The notes: generated by a model not told the origin, from the letters alone. Shown: positions 18,839 to 27,291, counted from the stretch's first letter. The stretch: 64,000 nt of DNA from Flavobacterium cyclinae (GCF_021172145.1 NZ_CP089095.1:2914001-2978000); one strand, 5' to 3'. Translations and numbers: made by a program.

Positions 18839-19318
18839 CTACAATAACTTCCCTTCTTCCCTTTCGTAAAACTCATCAACAGACAACTTTTCTTGTTGCG
18901 AAGCCATAACCGCCAATTCATCACAACGTTCGTTTTGTGGATGATTGTTATGACCTTTAATCCATTGAAAATCGACTTGGTGTTTGCGATACACTTTTAA
19001 GAAACGCATCCATAAATCGGGATTTTTTTTGGCTTTGAAGTTGATTTTTTCCCACTGAAATACCCATCGTTTTTCCACAGCATCCACCACATATTTAGAA
19101 TCGGAAACCACTAAAACTTTGGTTTTTGGGTTTTTTAATTTTTCTAACCCTACGATTACCGCTAACAATTCCATTCTATTATTGGTTGACAATCTAAAAC
19201 CTTCGTAAAATTCTTTTTTGTAAGGTGTTCCTACCATTTCCATCACCACGCCATAGCCAGCCGGTCCAGGATTTCCCTTCGCAGCACCGTCTGTGTATAT
19301 GTGGACTTCGTGACTCAA
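18839..19318 (-). CDS. rnhA: ribonuclease HI
   Basis: This 159-residue enzyme cuts the RNA strand of RNA-DNA hybrids. The catalytic DEDD set is Asp10 (YTDGAA), Glu50 (NNRMELLA), Asp73 (SDSKYV) and Asp133 (ERCDELA), with His123 in KGHNNHP. The length is normal. The gene begins 11 bp after purN on the same strand, so the two are probably cotranscribed. Its last 70 or so bases occur again at 17440-17517. Confidence 0.95.
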   Translation of the reverse strand: MSHEVHIYTDGAAKGNPGPAGYGVVMEMVGTPYKKEFYEGFRLSTNNRMELLAVIVGLEKLKNPKTKVLVVSDSKYVVDAVEKRWVFQWEKINFKAKKNPDLWMRFLKVYRKHQVDFQWIKGHNNHPQNERCDELAVMASQQEKLSVDEFYEREEGKLL

Positions 19319-19329
19319 GTGAATAGTAA

Positions 19330-19893
19330 TTAGTGATTGGTGATTAGCTTTCCTATTACTTCAGGAAAATATTGATGTTCTAATTCGTGGACTTTATTTG
19401 CAATTTCTTCCGCAGTTTTACAATCTTCGATGTTTACTGACTTTTGAAAAATGAACTCGCCTTCATCGTAATGTTCGTTTACATAATGAATGGTGATTCC
19501 TGTTTCTTTTTCTTTATTTTCGAGAACAGCTTGATGCACATTCATGCCGTACATTCCTTTTCCGCCGTATTTTGGCAATAAAGCAGGATGAATATTGATC
19601 ACTTTTGGATATTCTTTTAGTATAGATTCAGGAAATTTTAGTAGAAATCCAGCTAAAACAATTAAATCAGGCTGAAATGAATGCAATTGTTCCAACACAA
19701 AACCTTCATTTAACTGCGTTTTATTAAAAACAACTGAAGGAATGTTATGATTTTTTGCGCGATCTAACACTTTGGCTTCAGCCTTGTTAGAAAAAATGGC
19801 AACTACTTTTCCAATTTCGCTATTTTTAAAAAACTTAATTATTTCTTCTGCATTGGATCCATTTCCTGAAGCAAAAAGCACAATATTCTTCAT
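19330..19893 (-). CDS. purN: phosphoribosylglycinamide formyltransferase
   Basis: This enzyme formylates GAR using 10-formyltetrahydrofolate, the third step of purine synthesis. It has 187 residues from the ATG at 19893. The upstream in-frame codon at 19917 is TTG, and the longer form would add residues before the expected MKNIVLFASGNGSN. Catalytic motifs are NIHPALLP with Asn and His, and HYDEGEFI with Asp. GSGN-type PRPP-side binding is seen as ASGNGSN. It is followed by rnhA with an 11-bp gap. Confidence 0.93.
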   Translation of the reverse strand: MKNIVLFASGNGSNAEEIIKFFKNSEIGKVVAIFSNKAEAKVLDRAKNHNIPSVVFNKTQLNEGFVLEQLHSFQPDLIVLAGFLLKFPESILKEYPKVINIHPALLPKYGGKGMYGMNVHQAVLENKEKETGITIHYVNEHYDEGEFIFQKSVNIEDCKTAEEIANKVHELEHQYFPEVIGKLITNH

Positions 19894-20029
19894 TTTAGTG
19901 TAAATTTCTATCCACAAAAAAAAGAATAATAATTGGTAAAAAATAAAAAAAAGAAGTCTTTGTGAATATTTTTTTTTATTTTCGTGGTCACATTTAGTAA
20001 CAAAAAGGTGGTTTTAAAATAAAGTTTTT

Positions 20030-20037
20030 TATTTTTG
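20030..20037 (+). promoter_or_regulatory. -7 promoter motif for acpP
   Basis: TATTTTTG, 29 bp before the acpP ATG at 20067. Confidence 0.65.
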
Positions 20038-20066
20038 CCAACAAATTAAATTAAAAATTAAAGATT

Positions 20067-20303
20067 ATGTCAGACATTGCATCAAGAGTAAAAGCGATTA
20101 TCGTAGACAAATTAGGCGTTGACGAAAACGAAGTTGTAGCAGAAGCTAGCTTCACAAACGATTTAGGAGCTGATTCATTAGACACTGTTGAGCTAATTAT
20201 GGAGTTCGAAAAAGAATTTGATATTCAAATTCCAGACGACCAAGCTGAAAACATTGCTACTGTAGGTCAAGCTATTTCTTACATCGAAGAAGCTAAAAAA
20301 TAA
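20067..20303 (+). CDS. acpP: acyl carrier protein
   Basis: This 78-residue acidic carrier protein holds growing acyl chains in type II fatty acid synthesis. Ser37 in [12 protein letters not shown] is the phosphopantetheine attachment site. Length and sequence are typical. fabF follows at 20482, but a terminator-like hairpin at 20315-20340 lies between them, which would let acpP be made in excess over fabF. Confidence 0.97.
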   Translation: MSDIASRVKAIIVDKLGVDENEVVAEASFTNDLGADSLDTVELIMEFEKEFDIQIPDDQAENIATVGQAISYIEEAKK

Positions 20304-20314
20304 TACATAAATTT

Positions 20315-20340
20315 CCCGTGTGCTCTTTGCAGCATACGGG
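20315..20340 (+). terminator. terminator or attenuator after acpP
   Basis: CCCGTGTGCT and AGCATACGGG pair around CTTTGC, followed by five T residues. It lies between acpP and fabF, 11 bp after the acpP stop. Confidence 0.8.
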
Positions 20341-20372
20341 TTTTTATTATTATAAAAAAATTAGACAATTTT

Positions 20373-20448
20373 TGATTGAATTTCAATCACAATATATTGA
20401 AATACCCTTGTCTCTTTACTTCTAATAACTAAAGAAAACACGGGTATT
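20373..20448 (+). promoter_or_regulatory. fabF upstream palindrome and leader hairpin
   Basis: TGATTGA-ATT-TCAATCA (20373-20389) is a perfect 7-bp inverted repeat of operator type. It is followed by a hairpin with arms AATACCCTTGT (20401-20411) and ACACGGGTATT (20438-20448) and an inner TCTTTA/TAAAGA. The ACACGGG arm could instead pair with CCCGTGT of the acpP terminator. Confidence 0.45.
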
Positions 20449-20481
20449 ATTTGTTTAAACGATATTTTAAAAAATTAGAAT

Positions 20482-21735
20482 ATGCAATTAAAGCGTGTTG
20501 TTGTAACAGGTCTTGGAGCACTAACTCCTATTGGAAATACACTTCAAGAATATTGGGACGGTCTTGTGAACGGAAAAAGTGGCGCAGCCCCAATTACATA
20601 TTACGATACTGAAAAGCATAAAACCAAATTTGCTTGTGAGATTAAAAACTTCAATGTAGAAGATTTTATCGACAAAAAGGAGGTTCGCAGAATGGATAAG
20701 TTTGCTCAATATGCTATTGTTGCAAGTGATGAAGCCATCAAAGATGCTGGTATTACATTAGAAAATGTAAACAAACATAGAGTTGGAGTTATTTGGGGAG
20801 CAGGTATTGGAGGTTTACAAACATTCCAAGACGAAGTAATGAATTATGCCGCTGGTGATGGAACACCGCGTTTTAATCCATTCTTTATTCCAAAAATGAT
20901 TGCTGATATTGCACCTGGACATATTTCAATGCGAAATGGTTTTATGGGTCCAAACTATACAACAGTTTCTGCATGTGCTTCTTCAGCTAATGCTTTAGTA
21001 GATGCATTTAACTACATTCGTTTAGGAATGTGTGATGTAATTGTTTCAGGAGGTTCAGAAGCAGCTGTTACCATTGCAGGTATGGGCGGATTTAACTCAA
21101 TGCAAGCTTTATCAACAAGAAACGATAGTCCTGAAACCGCTTCAAGACCATTTGATGCTACTCGTGATGGATTTGTTTTAGGTGAAGGTGCTGGTGCATT
21201 AGTTTTAGAAGAATACGAACATGCGATTGCGCGTGGTGCTAAAATCTACTGTGAAGTAGGTGGTGGTGGTTTATCTTCTGATGCTTACCACTTAACTGCT
21301 CCACATCCAGAAGGAATTGGAGTTATTGCTGTTATGGAAAACTGTTTACGTGATGCTGGAATGAAACCAGAAGATGTAGACCACATCAACACTCACGGAA
21401 CATCAACTCCACTTGGAGATGTTGCTGAGTTAAAAGCTATTAAAGCGGTTTTTGGCGAGCATGCTAAAAACATCAACATTAACTCAACTAAATCGATGAC
21501 AGGTCACTTATTGGGTGCTGCCGGTGCTATTGAAGCTATTGCTTCTATCTTGGCAATGCAAAACGGAATTGTTCCTCCAACGATTAACCATACCACTGTA
21601 GATGAAAACATTGATCCATCGTTAAACTTAACTTTAAATAAAGCGCAAAAACGCGAAATTAAAGTAGCTATGAGTAATACTTTTGGTTTTGGTGGACATA
21701 ACGCTTGTGTTTTATTCAAAAAATTTGAGAACTAA
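20482..21735 (+). CDS. fabF: beta-ketoacyl-ACP synthase II
   Basis: This condensing enzyme of fatty acid elongation joins malonyl-ACP to acyl-ACP. The catalytic triad is Cys165 (SACASSANA), His305 (NTHGTSTPLGD) and His342 (SMTGHLLGAAG). Its 417 residues are standard for FabF. acpP lies upstream and rnc starts 2 bp after the stop, the acpP-fabF-rnc order seen across Bacteroidota. A terminator-like hairpin just downstream lies inside the rnc frame. Confidence 0.96.
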   Translation: MQLKRVVVTGLGALTPIGNTLQEYWDGLVNGKSGAAPITYYDTEKHKTKFACEIKNFNVEDFIDKKEVRRMDKFAQYAIVASDEAIKDAGITLENVNKHRVGVIWGAGIGGLQTFQDEVMNYAAGDGTPRFNPFFIPKMIADIAPGHISMRNGFMGPNYTTVSACASSANALVDAFNYIRLGMCDVIVSGGSEAAVTIAGMGGFNSMQALSTRNDSPETASRPFDATRDGFVLGEGAGALVLEEYEHAIARGAKIYCEVGGGGLSSDAYHLTAPHPEGIGVIAVMENCLRDAGMKPEDVDHINTHGTSTPLGDVAELKAIKAVFGEHAKNININSTKSMTGHLLGAAGAIEAIASILAMQNGIVPPTINHTTVDENIDPSLNLTLNKAQKREIKVAMSNTFGFGGHNACVLFKKFEN

Positions 21736-21737
21736 AC

Positions 21738-22481
21738 ATGCGTCGTTTATTTAATAAAATACGAAAAAACTCCCGTTCTCAAGAAGACGGGATTTTTTTT
21801 GAAAAAATTACCAAAATACTTGGTTTTCAACCAAAAGAATTAAAATATTACAAAAAAGCATTTACTCATCGTTCAGCAAATAAAGTGGATGATAAAGGAA
21901 ATCCTTTTAACTACGAGCGATTAGAATTTCTAGGTGATGCTATGCTAGGAAGTGTAATTGCTGCTCATTTATACAACGAAGTCCCTTCTGGAGATGAAGG
22001 TTATTTGACAAAAATGCGTTCAAAAATTGTAAGTAGAGAGCATTTGAATGAATTAGGCCGTGATTTCAACTTATTGCAATTTGTTGAAAGTAAAGTCAAT
22101 TCGAGTCAGTTTGGCGAAAATATTCACGGGAATTTATTTGAAGCATTTATTGGAGCTATTTACTTGGATAAAGGCTTTACCTATTGCGAAAAATTCATCC
22201 AAAACAAAATCATTAAACAATATGTAGACATTGCCAAATTAGAAGGTAAGGTAATCAGTTACAAGAGTTTAATAATCGAATGGTGTCAAAAAGAGAAAGT
22301 ACCATTTGCCTTTGATTTTATAGAAGACAACGGACAAGAAGGACAAAAATATTTCAGCGTAAAATTGTCGATTAACAACAAAATCGTTGCCAAAGCCAGA
22401 GCAACTTCTAAGAAAAAAGCAGAAGAAAAAGCGGCACAAAGAGCCTATTTTGCCTTTCAAGAAAAAATTTCGAAAAAATAA
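21738..22481 (+). CDS. rnc: ribonuclease III
   Basis: This double-stranded RNA endonuclease matures rRNA and regulates mRNAs. The RNase III signature NYERLEFLGDAMLGS is near residues 55-69, with the second metal site Glu in NLFEAFIGAIYLD. The C-terminal double-stranded RNA-binding domain (about 168-240) ends KARATSKKKAEEKAAQRA. The 247-residue length and the N-terminus SRSQEDGIFF fit the flavobacterial form. The first 20 codons contain a hairpin plus eight T residues (21771-21800), an unusual place for a terminator-like structure. Confidence 0.95.
   Translation: MRRLFNKIRKNSRSQEDGIFFEKITKILGFQPKELKYYKKAFTHRSANKVDDKGNPFNYERLEFLGDAMLGSVIAAHLYNEVPSGDEGYLTKMRSKIVSREHLNELGRDFNLLQFVESKVNSSQFGENIHGNLFEAFIGAIYLDKGFTYCEKFIQNKIIKQYVDIAKLEGKVISYKSLIIEWCQKEKVPFAFDFIEDNGQEGQKYFSVKLSINNKIVAKARATSKKKAEEKAAQRAYFAFQEKISKK
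21771..21800 (+). terminator. terminator-like hairpin inside the rnc coding region
   Basis: TCCCGT and ACGGGA pair around a 10-nt loop and are followed directly by eight T residues. The structure covers codons 12-21 of rnc and lies 36 bp after the fabF stop. It may end most fabF transcripts and hold down rnc. Confidence 0.6.
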
Positions 22482-22488
22482 TTCCACT

Positions 22489-22504
22489 ACTCAAACGTTT
22501 GAGT
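22489..22504. repeat. 16-bp perfect palindrome after rnc
   Basis: ACTCAAACGTTTGAGT is fully self-complementary and lies 7 bp past the rnc stop. It could be a weak terminator stem or a protein-binding site; the T run after it is short. Confidence 0.5.
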
Positions 22505-22572
22505 TTATAAATTATCGTTAAGAACAGCTAAACAGCTAGTTTTTAATGATTTTAAACCTTATATTTACGACA

Positions 22573-22580
22573 TAATTTTG
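22573..22580 (+). promoter_or_regulatory. -7 promoter motif for the IPExxxVDY gene
   Basis: TAATTTTG ends 4 bp before the ATG at 22585, so transcription from it would give a leaderless mRNA. TATATTTA just upstream is an alternative. Confidence 0.45.
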
Positions 22581-22584
22581 GAAA

Positions 22585-23058
22585 ATGGCCATTCATAAAA
22601 TTCAAATAAACGATTTTGTTTCAGATGATTATGAGTTAATTGCCATTCATTCATCTTTAGAAGATTACAAATTAGCGTATCGCTTAAACAAAGAATTAGG
22701 ATTACAGTTACAAAAAAATGATAACTATATAGAAATCTCTATTTCGGAAGGAAAAAGCGCATTTGAAAATTTTGCTTTTGATGATGAAAAGAACGACGTA
22801 ATTTGGACCTTAATCGAGAATAAAACCACGATTATCAATTCAAACAAACAAACAAGTTCGCTTTTTGAACAAGTTGACATCACCGTTTTTTTACTTCCAG
22901 AATATAAAAAAGCAGATTATTTGATTAAAATTGAAAATGTCGATTATGGCTTTGATGCCGATGAAATCATCGATAAAATAGTAAAAATCAAAAACATAAC
23001 CACTGCTTATTCCATTGATACAACAAACTTAAAATCAAAAAATAATTTAATTTTTTAA
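22585..23058 (+). CDS. IPExxxVDY family protein
   Basis: This is a 157-residue protein of a small Bacteroidota family named after a conserved motif, seen here as LPEYKKADY near residues 111-119. It is soluble with no signal peptide. Function is unknown. It ends 5 bp before pyk on the same strand, an arrangement suggesting a common mRNA, so a link to pyruvate kinase expression or activity is possible but unproven. Confidence 0.8.
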   Translation: MAIHKIQINDFVSDDYELIAIHSSLEDYKLAYRLNKELGLQLQKNDNYIEISISEGKSAFENFAFDDEKNDVIWTLIENKTTIINSNKQTSSLFEQVDITVFLLPEYKKADYLIKIENVDYGFDADEIIDKIVKIKNITTAYSIDTTNLKSKNNLIF

Positions 23059-23063
23059 TTAAA

Positions 23064-24494
23064 ATGCCGACAAACAAAAAAACTAAAATTGTAGCTACCT
23101 TAGGTCCTGCCTGTAGTACAAAGGAAGTGCTAAAAAATATGGTAGATGCTGGAGTTAATGTTTTCCGAATTAACTTTTCGCATGCCGATTATACGGATGT
23201 AAAATCAAGAATTGACATGATTAGAGAACTAAACGATGAGTTTGGTTACACTACGTCAATATTAGCCGATTTACAAGGTCCAAAATTACGTGTAGGCGTA
23301 ATGAAAGAAGATGTTGTGGTAAGCAAAGGTGATAAAATTACCTTTACAACAGCAGAAGATATCTTAGGAACTGCTGAGCGTGTTTACATGAACTACAAAG
23401 AGTTTCCAAAAGACGTAAACCCAGGGGAAAGAATCTTATTAGACGACGGAAAATTAATTTTCGAAGTAACAAAAACAGATAAAAACACTGAAGTTGAAGC
23501 GGTAGTGGTTCAAGGTGGCCCTTTAAAATCTAAAAAAGGGGTTAATTTACCTAATACTAAAGTTTCGCTTCCTGCTTTAACGGAAAAAGATATTAGAGAT
23601 GCCAAATTTGCTATTGAAAATGATGTAGATTGGATTGCTTTATCATTTGTTAGAACACCAAATGACTTAGAAGATTTACAAGATTTGATTGCAGAACATT
23701 CTGATCACAAAATTCCGATTATCGCTAAAATTGAAAAACCAGAAGCTGTTGAAAACATTGACAAAATCGTAGCTTTTTGTGATGGTTTAATGGTAGCTCG
23801 TGGGGATCTTGGTGTAGAAGTTCCGGCTGAAGAAGTTCCGTTGATTCAGAAAAAATTAATTCACAGAGCAAAAACAGCTCGTATTCCTGTAATTGTGGCA
23901 ACACAAATGATGGAAACAATGATTACTTCACTAACACCAACACGTGCCGAAGTAAACGACGTAGCTAACTCGGTAATGGACGGAGCTGATGCTGTAATGT
24001 TATCTGGAGAAACTTCAGTAGGAAATTATCCTGTGGAAGTAATTGAAACGATGACACGTATTATTGAAAGTGTGGAAGATTCGCCTTTAATTAAAGTGCC
24101 ATTATCGCAACCACAAGTTAAAAACCAACGTTACGTTACGAAATCAATTTGTTACCACGCGTCATTAATGGCTGACACTATTAAGGCTAAAGCTGTAACT
24201 ACATTAACAAATTCAGGTTATACAGCATTCCAAATTTCAGCTTGGCGTCCAAAATCACATATTTTAGTATTTACGTCTAACAAAAGAATATTAACACAAT
24301 TAAACTTATTATGGGGCGTTAGAGCTTTCTTCTACGACAAATTAGTAAGTACTGACGATACTATTGACGATATCAACACGATTTGTAAAGAAAAGAAATA
24401 CGTGAAAAAAGGTGATATGGTTGTAAACTTAGCCGCAATGCCAATTGTAGCAAAAGGTATGGTTAACACGCTGAGAGTTTCTGAAATAGAATAA
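23064..24494 (+). CDS. pyk: pyruvate kinase
   Basis: This 476-residue enzyme is the last step of glycolysis, converting phosphoenolpyruvate and ADP to pyruvate and ATP. The N-terminal FRINFSHADY, the active-site IIAKIEKPEAVENID and GLMVARGDLGVE, and the MMETMITSLTPTRAEVNDVANSVMDG region are all present. The C-terminal domain is complete. It follows the IPExxxVDY gene by 5 bp. A long hairpin lies between it and dinB. Confidence 0.96.
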   Translation: MPTNKKTKIVATLGPACSTKEVLKNMVDAGVNVFRINFSHADYTDVKSRIDMIRELNDEFGYTTSILADLQGPKLRVGVMKEDVVVSKGDKITFTTAEDILGTAERVYMNYKEFPKDVNPGERILLDDGKLIFEVTKTDKNTEVEAVVVQGGPLKSKKGVNLPNTKVSLPALTEKDIRDAKFAIENDVDWIALSFVRTPNDLEDLQDLIAEHSDHKIPIIAKIEKPEAVENIDKIVAFCDGLMVARGDLGVEVPAEEVPLIQKKLIHRAKTARIPVIVATQMMETMITSLTPTRAEVNDVANSVMDGADAVMLSGETSVGNYPVEVIETMTRIIESVEDSPLIKVPLSQPQVKNQRYVTKSICYHASLMADTIKAKAVTTLTNSGYTAFQISAWRPKSHILVFTSNKRILTQLNLLWGVRAFFYDKLVSTDDTIDDINTICKEKKYVKKGDMVVNLAAMPIVAKGMVNTLRVSEIE

Positions 24495-24513
24495 GTTTTA
24501 CTTTAAATTATAC

Positions 24514-24546
24514 AAAAATCCGTTTTGAATTTCAGAACGGATTTTT
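24514..24546. terminator. bidirectional terminator between pyk and dinB
   Basis: AAAAATCCGTTTTGAA and TTCAGAACGGATTTTT pair almost perfectly, with T residues on both strands. It serves convergent pyk and dinB. Confidence 0.85.
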
Positions 24547-24551
24547 TATTT

Positions 24552-25646
24552 CTAAAACTCAAACTTCAATTGCACAGAAACACTTTTTTGAGGTAAAGCT
24601 GTCTTTGTTTTTTCTTCGTTATTTAAATTATGTACCGAAATTCCTAACAATCGCACCGAATTTTTCAAACGTTCTTGGTAGAGTAAATCTTTGGCAACGT
24701 CTAAAATAATGTTTTTATCACTTACAAAATAAGGTAACGTTTTACTTCGTGTTTGTAACGTAAAATCGGAGTATTTTATTTTTAATGTTATCGTTTTTCC
24801 TGAAATTTTGCTTTTTTGTAGGCGTTTTTCTAATTCTTTAGCAATGCTTTGCAAACGTTCTTCCATGAAAATTTCGGAAGATAAATTTTCTCCAAAAGTA
24901 CGTTCCGCACCAACGGATTTTATCTTACGATTTGGTTTTACCGCGCTGTTGTGAATACCCCGACAAATTTGGTAATAATGAAAACCACTATTCCCAAAAT
25001 GTTTTTCTAGATATTCTAATGGTTTTTGTTTTAAATCGAAACCCGTAAAAATGCCCAATTGATACATTTTTTCAGCCGTTACTTTTCCTACTCCGTAGAA
25101 CTTTTTAATATCTAACTTTTCTAAAAACGCTTCAACCTCATCTGGGTTTACCGTTTTTTGTCCGTTGGGTTTGTTATAATCAGAAGCGATTTTGGCTACA
25201 AATTTATTTACAGAAATTCCTGCCGAAGCGGTTAATCCAACTTCTTCAAAAATGCGCTTTCTGATTTCTTGAGCGATTAATGTGGCACTAGGATTGCCTT
25301 TTTTATTTTCGGTAACGTCTAAATATGCTTCATCCAGCGATAAAGGTTCTACCAAATCGGTGTAATCGTGAAAAATTTTTCGAATTTTCTTCGAAATCTC
25401 TTTGTAACGATCAAATCTTGGTCGCACAAAAATTAAATCGGGACACAATTTCTTCGCTTGAATACCGCTAATCGCACTTCGAACACCAAATCTTCTAGCC
25501 TCATAACTAGCAGCAGAAACCACACCACGAACTTCACTTCCGCCAACAGCTAAAGGTTTTCCTTTAAGCTCAGGATTGTCCATTTGCTCTACCGATGCAT
25601 AAAACGCATCCATGTCCACGTGAATTATTTTTCGGTAGTTTGTCAT
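24552..25646 (-). CDS. dinB: DNA polymerase IV
   Basis: This Y-family translesion polymerase has 364 residues. The catalytic acids are in HVDMDAFYASVEQ (Asp near 10 and 12) and in SLDEAYLDVT (Asp-Glu near 103-104). SAGISVNKFVAKIASDYNKPNGQ follows, then the helix-hairpin-helix and little-finger domains. The C-terminus ends SVQLKFEF with no obvious canonical beta-clamp motif. No LexA-type operator is obvious upstream by eye. Confidence 0.94.
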   Translation of the reverse strand: MTNYRKIIHVDMDAFYASVEQMDNPELKGKPLAVGGSEVRGVVSAASYEARRFGVRSAISGIQAKKLCPDLIFVRPRFDRYKEISKKIRKIFHDYTDLVEPLSLDEAYLDVTENKKGNPSATLIAQEIRKRIFEEVGLTASAGISVNKFVAKIASDYNKPNGQKTVNPDEVEAFLEKLDIKKFYGVGKVTAEKMYQLGIFTGFDLKQKPLEYLEKHFGNSGFHYYQICRGIHNSAVKPNRKIKSVGAERTFGENLSSEIFMEERLQSIAKELEKRLQKSKISGKTITLKIKYSDFTLQTRSKTLPYFVSDKNIILDVAKDLLYQERLKNSVRLLGISVHNLNNEEKTKTALPQKSVSVQLKFEF

Positions 25647-25753
25647 AAAAAAAGAAATTTAATTCCCATTAGAAATTAAAGTGGCTATTTTCTAAAGTAA
25701 AGATACAAATAGAAAGTATTTTTTATATTTTAGTAGTATAAAAAATAGATATT

Positions 25754-26224
25754 TTGTTAGAAATAGAGCGTAAATTTTTAGTGTCTTCGACAGATTTTAT
25801 TTCGGAAAGTAAAAATCAATATAGAATTGTACAAGGGTATTTGAATTCAAACCCTGAACGAACCGTTAGAATTCGAATTAAAGGCGATAAAGGTTATCTA
25901 ACCATTAAAGGCAAAGGAAACGAATCAGGAATAAGCCGATTTGAATGGGAAAAAGAAATCTCAACTACAGAAGCTGAATCTTTACTGTTATTGTGCGAAA
26001 AAGGCGTTATAGACAAAATCCGTTATGAAATACCACTAGGTAAACATACTTATGAAGTTGATGTGTTTTTTGGTGAAAATGAAGGCTTAATTGTGGCAGA
26101 AATTGAATTGCAATCAGAAATTGAATCTTTTGAAAAACCGAATTGGTTAGGCGAAGAAGTAACTTCAGATGAACGCTATTATAATGCTTATTTAAGTCAT
26201 CATCCGTTTAACGATTGGAAATAA
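25754..26224 (+). CDS. CYTH domain protein
   Basis: This 156-residue protein of the CYTH/triphosphate tunnel fold has the signature ExExK at residues 3-7 (EIERK). TVRIRIKGDKGYLTIKG follows, then YEVDVF and IVAEIELQSE. Family members hydrolyse inorganic or thiamine triphosphate or make cyclic AMP; the short form here is more like a triphosphatase, but this is inference. The start is a TTG at 25754, as no ATG exists between it and the upstream in-frame stop at 25739. It converges with the RlpA gene with 2 bp between stop codons. Confidence 0.82.
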   Translation: MLEIERKFLVSSTDFISESKNQYRIVQGYLNSNPERTVRIRIKGDKGYLTIKGKGNESGISRFEWEKEISTTEAESLLLLCEKGVIDKIRYEIPLGKHTYEVDVFFGENEGLIVAEIELQSEIESFEKPNWLGEEVTSDERYYNAYLSHHPFNDWK

Positions 26225-26226
26225 AC

Positions 26227-26727
26227 CTATTCTACGATTTCGATATTTACTCGTAAAAGAGAGCGTCCATTATTGTGAGAAATGTCTAAAAATGGTCGTT
26301 TTGCTAAATCTATTTCTCTTCCTCTAGTATGAGGTCCTCTGTCATTTATAGTTACAATAACACTTTTATTATTAGCCAAATTAGTTACTTTAACTTTGGT
26401 TCCAAATTTTAATGTTTTATGTGCGGCAGTGTATTTTTTATTACTAAAAACTTGTCCGCTTGCGGTTCTTCTTCCATTTAATTTATCAGAATAATGGGAA
26501 GCTTCTACATTTTTCTTATATAATTTTGTTTTTAAATTAGCTAAAGAATCTACGACTCTAATTGAATCTGATTTTTTAATGGAATCTAAAATCTGAATAG
26601 AGTCTTTTTTCTTAATGGTATCATATAAAAAAGCTTTTCTAACAAAACCATTATGAGTTCTATTAGAAAAGCTTACTAAAGCAGTAATAAGTAATACAAA
26701 TGCTATTATAAGGCTATATTTCTTCAA
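26227..26727 (-). CDS. RlpA-like septal ring protein
   Basis: This 166-residue envelope protein has an N-terminal signal or membrane anchor (about 5-21), a Ser/Asp/Lys-rich linker and a double-psi beta-barrel. The barrel runs from ASHYSDKLNGRRTASG through KFGTKVKVTNL to VTINDRGPHTRGREIDL. RlpA proteins bind or cleave denuded peptidoglycan glycan at the septum. No Cys for lipidation is seen and there is no SPOR domain, so activity is uncertain. It has its own -7 motif. Confidence 0.85.
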   Translation of the reverse strand: MKKYSLIIAFVLLITALVSFSNRTHNGFVRKAFLYDTIKKKDSIQILDSIKKSDSIRVVDSLANLKTKLYKKNVEASHYSDKLNGRRTASGQVFSNKKYTAAHKTLKFGTKVKVTNLANNKSVIVTINDRGPHTRGREIDLAKRPFLDISHNNGRSLLRVNIEIVE

Positions 26728-26751
26728 AATAAATATCTATAAACTTATTAC

Positions 26752-26759
26752 CAAAGTTA
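26752..26759 (-). promoter_or_regulatory. -7 promoter motif for the RlpA-like gene
   Basis: TAACTTTG on the minus strand, 24 bp before the ATG at 26727. Confidence 0.6.
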
Positions 26760-26768
26760 TTTTGAATA

Positions 26769-27194
26769 CTAGTTGAACCAATTAGCCCAAGGCAATCTTG
26801 ACAAGATTAAAACTAAGCCTAAAGTGTAAAAAACAGCAATCTTTTTGAATTTTCCATTATAGCTTTCTTCTTTTTTGTGTTTAGACCAACCAATTGTGAT
26901 TAACGCTAAAGCGATAATGTTAATTAATGGGTGTTCTAAAGAAGTTAAGCGCATTGCCGCATCTTTCATATTTCCTAATTGGTCAAATCCCATAGGAGAT
27001 ATAAAATATAATACTAAACCAATTAACAATTGAATGTGACAAATAATTAATGTAAATAAAGAAATTCTTAAATCTTTTTCTTTAAATAACCTTTTAGAAG
27101 TTAATCCAGAAATAGCATTAATTGAGGCCAACACTAATAGTGCTAAAGCAACATACGCTAATAAAGAGTGAACAGATTGAATAGTTTCGTACAT
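26769..27194 (-). CDS. conserved membrane protein, four helices
   Basis: This 141-residue integral membrane protein has four hydrophobic segments near residues 11-29, 42-63, 88-102 and 117-133. Loops carry a conserved-looking MGFDQLGNM and SLEHPLINII. I recognise it only as a protein common in Bacteroidota; no function is assigned. His90 in the EHP motif could bind a cofactor, but that is speculation. It has a TATATTTG promoter and a terminator hairpin is on its upstream side. Confidence 0.7.
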   Translation of the reverse strand: MYETIQSVHSLLAYVALALLVLASINAISGLTSKRLFKEKDLRISLFTLIICHIQLLIGLVLYFISPMGFDQLGNMKDAAMRLTSLEHPLINIIALALITIGWSKHKKEESYNGKFKKIAVFYTLGLVLILSRLPWANWFN

Positions 27195-27217
27195 ACCTAA
27201 TTTTTTAAAGTGAAATA

Positions 27218-27225
27218 CAAATATA
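27218..27225 (-). promoter_or_regulatory. -7 promoter motif for the four-helix membrane protein
   Basis: TATATTTG on the minus strand, 23 bp before the ATG at 27194. Confidence 0.6.
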
Positions 27226-27234
27226 TGAAATAAA

Positions 27235-27270
27235 AAAACCTCATCTTCAAAAAAATGAAAATGAGGTTTT
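27235..27270 (-). terminator. terminator of the TonB-dependent receptor gene
   Basis: AAAACCTCATCTTCA and TGAAAATGAGGTTTT form a stem with one mismatch and A/T flanks on both sides. It starts 21 bp beyond the receptor stop. Confidence 0.8.
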
Positions 27271-27291
27271 AGTAATTAACTTTAATTTTTC

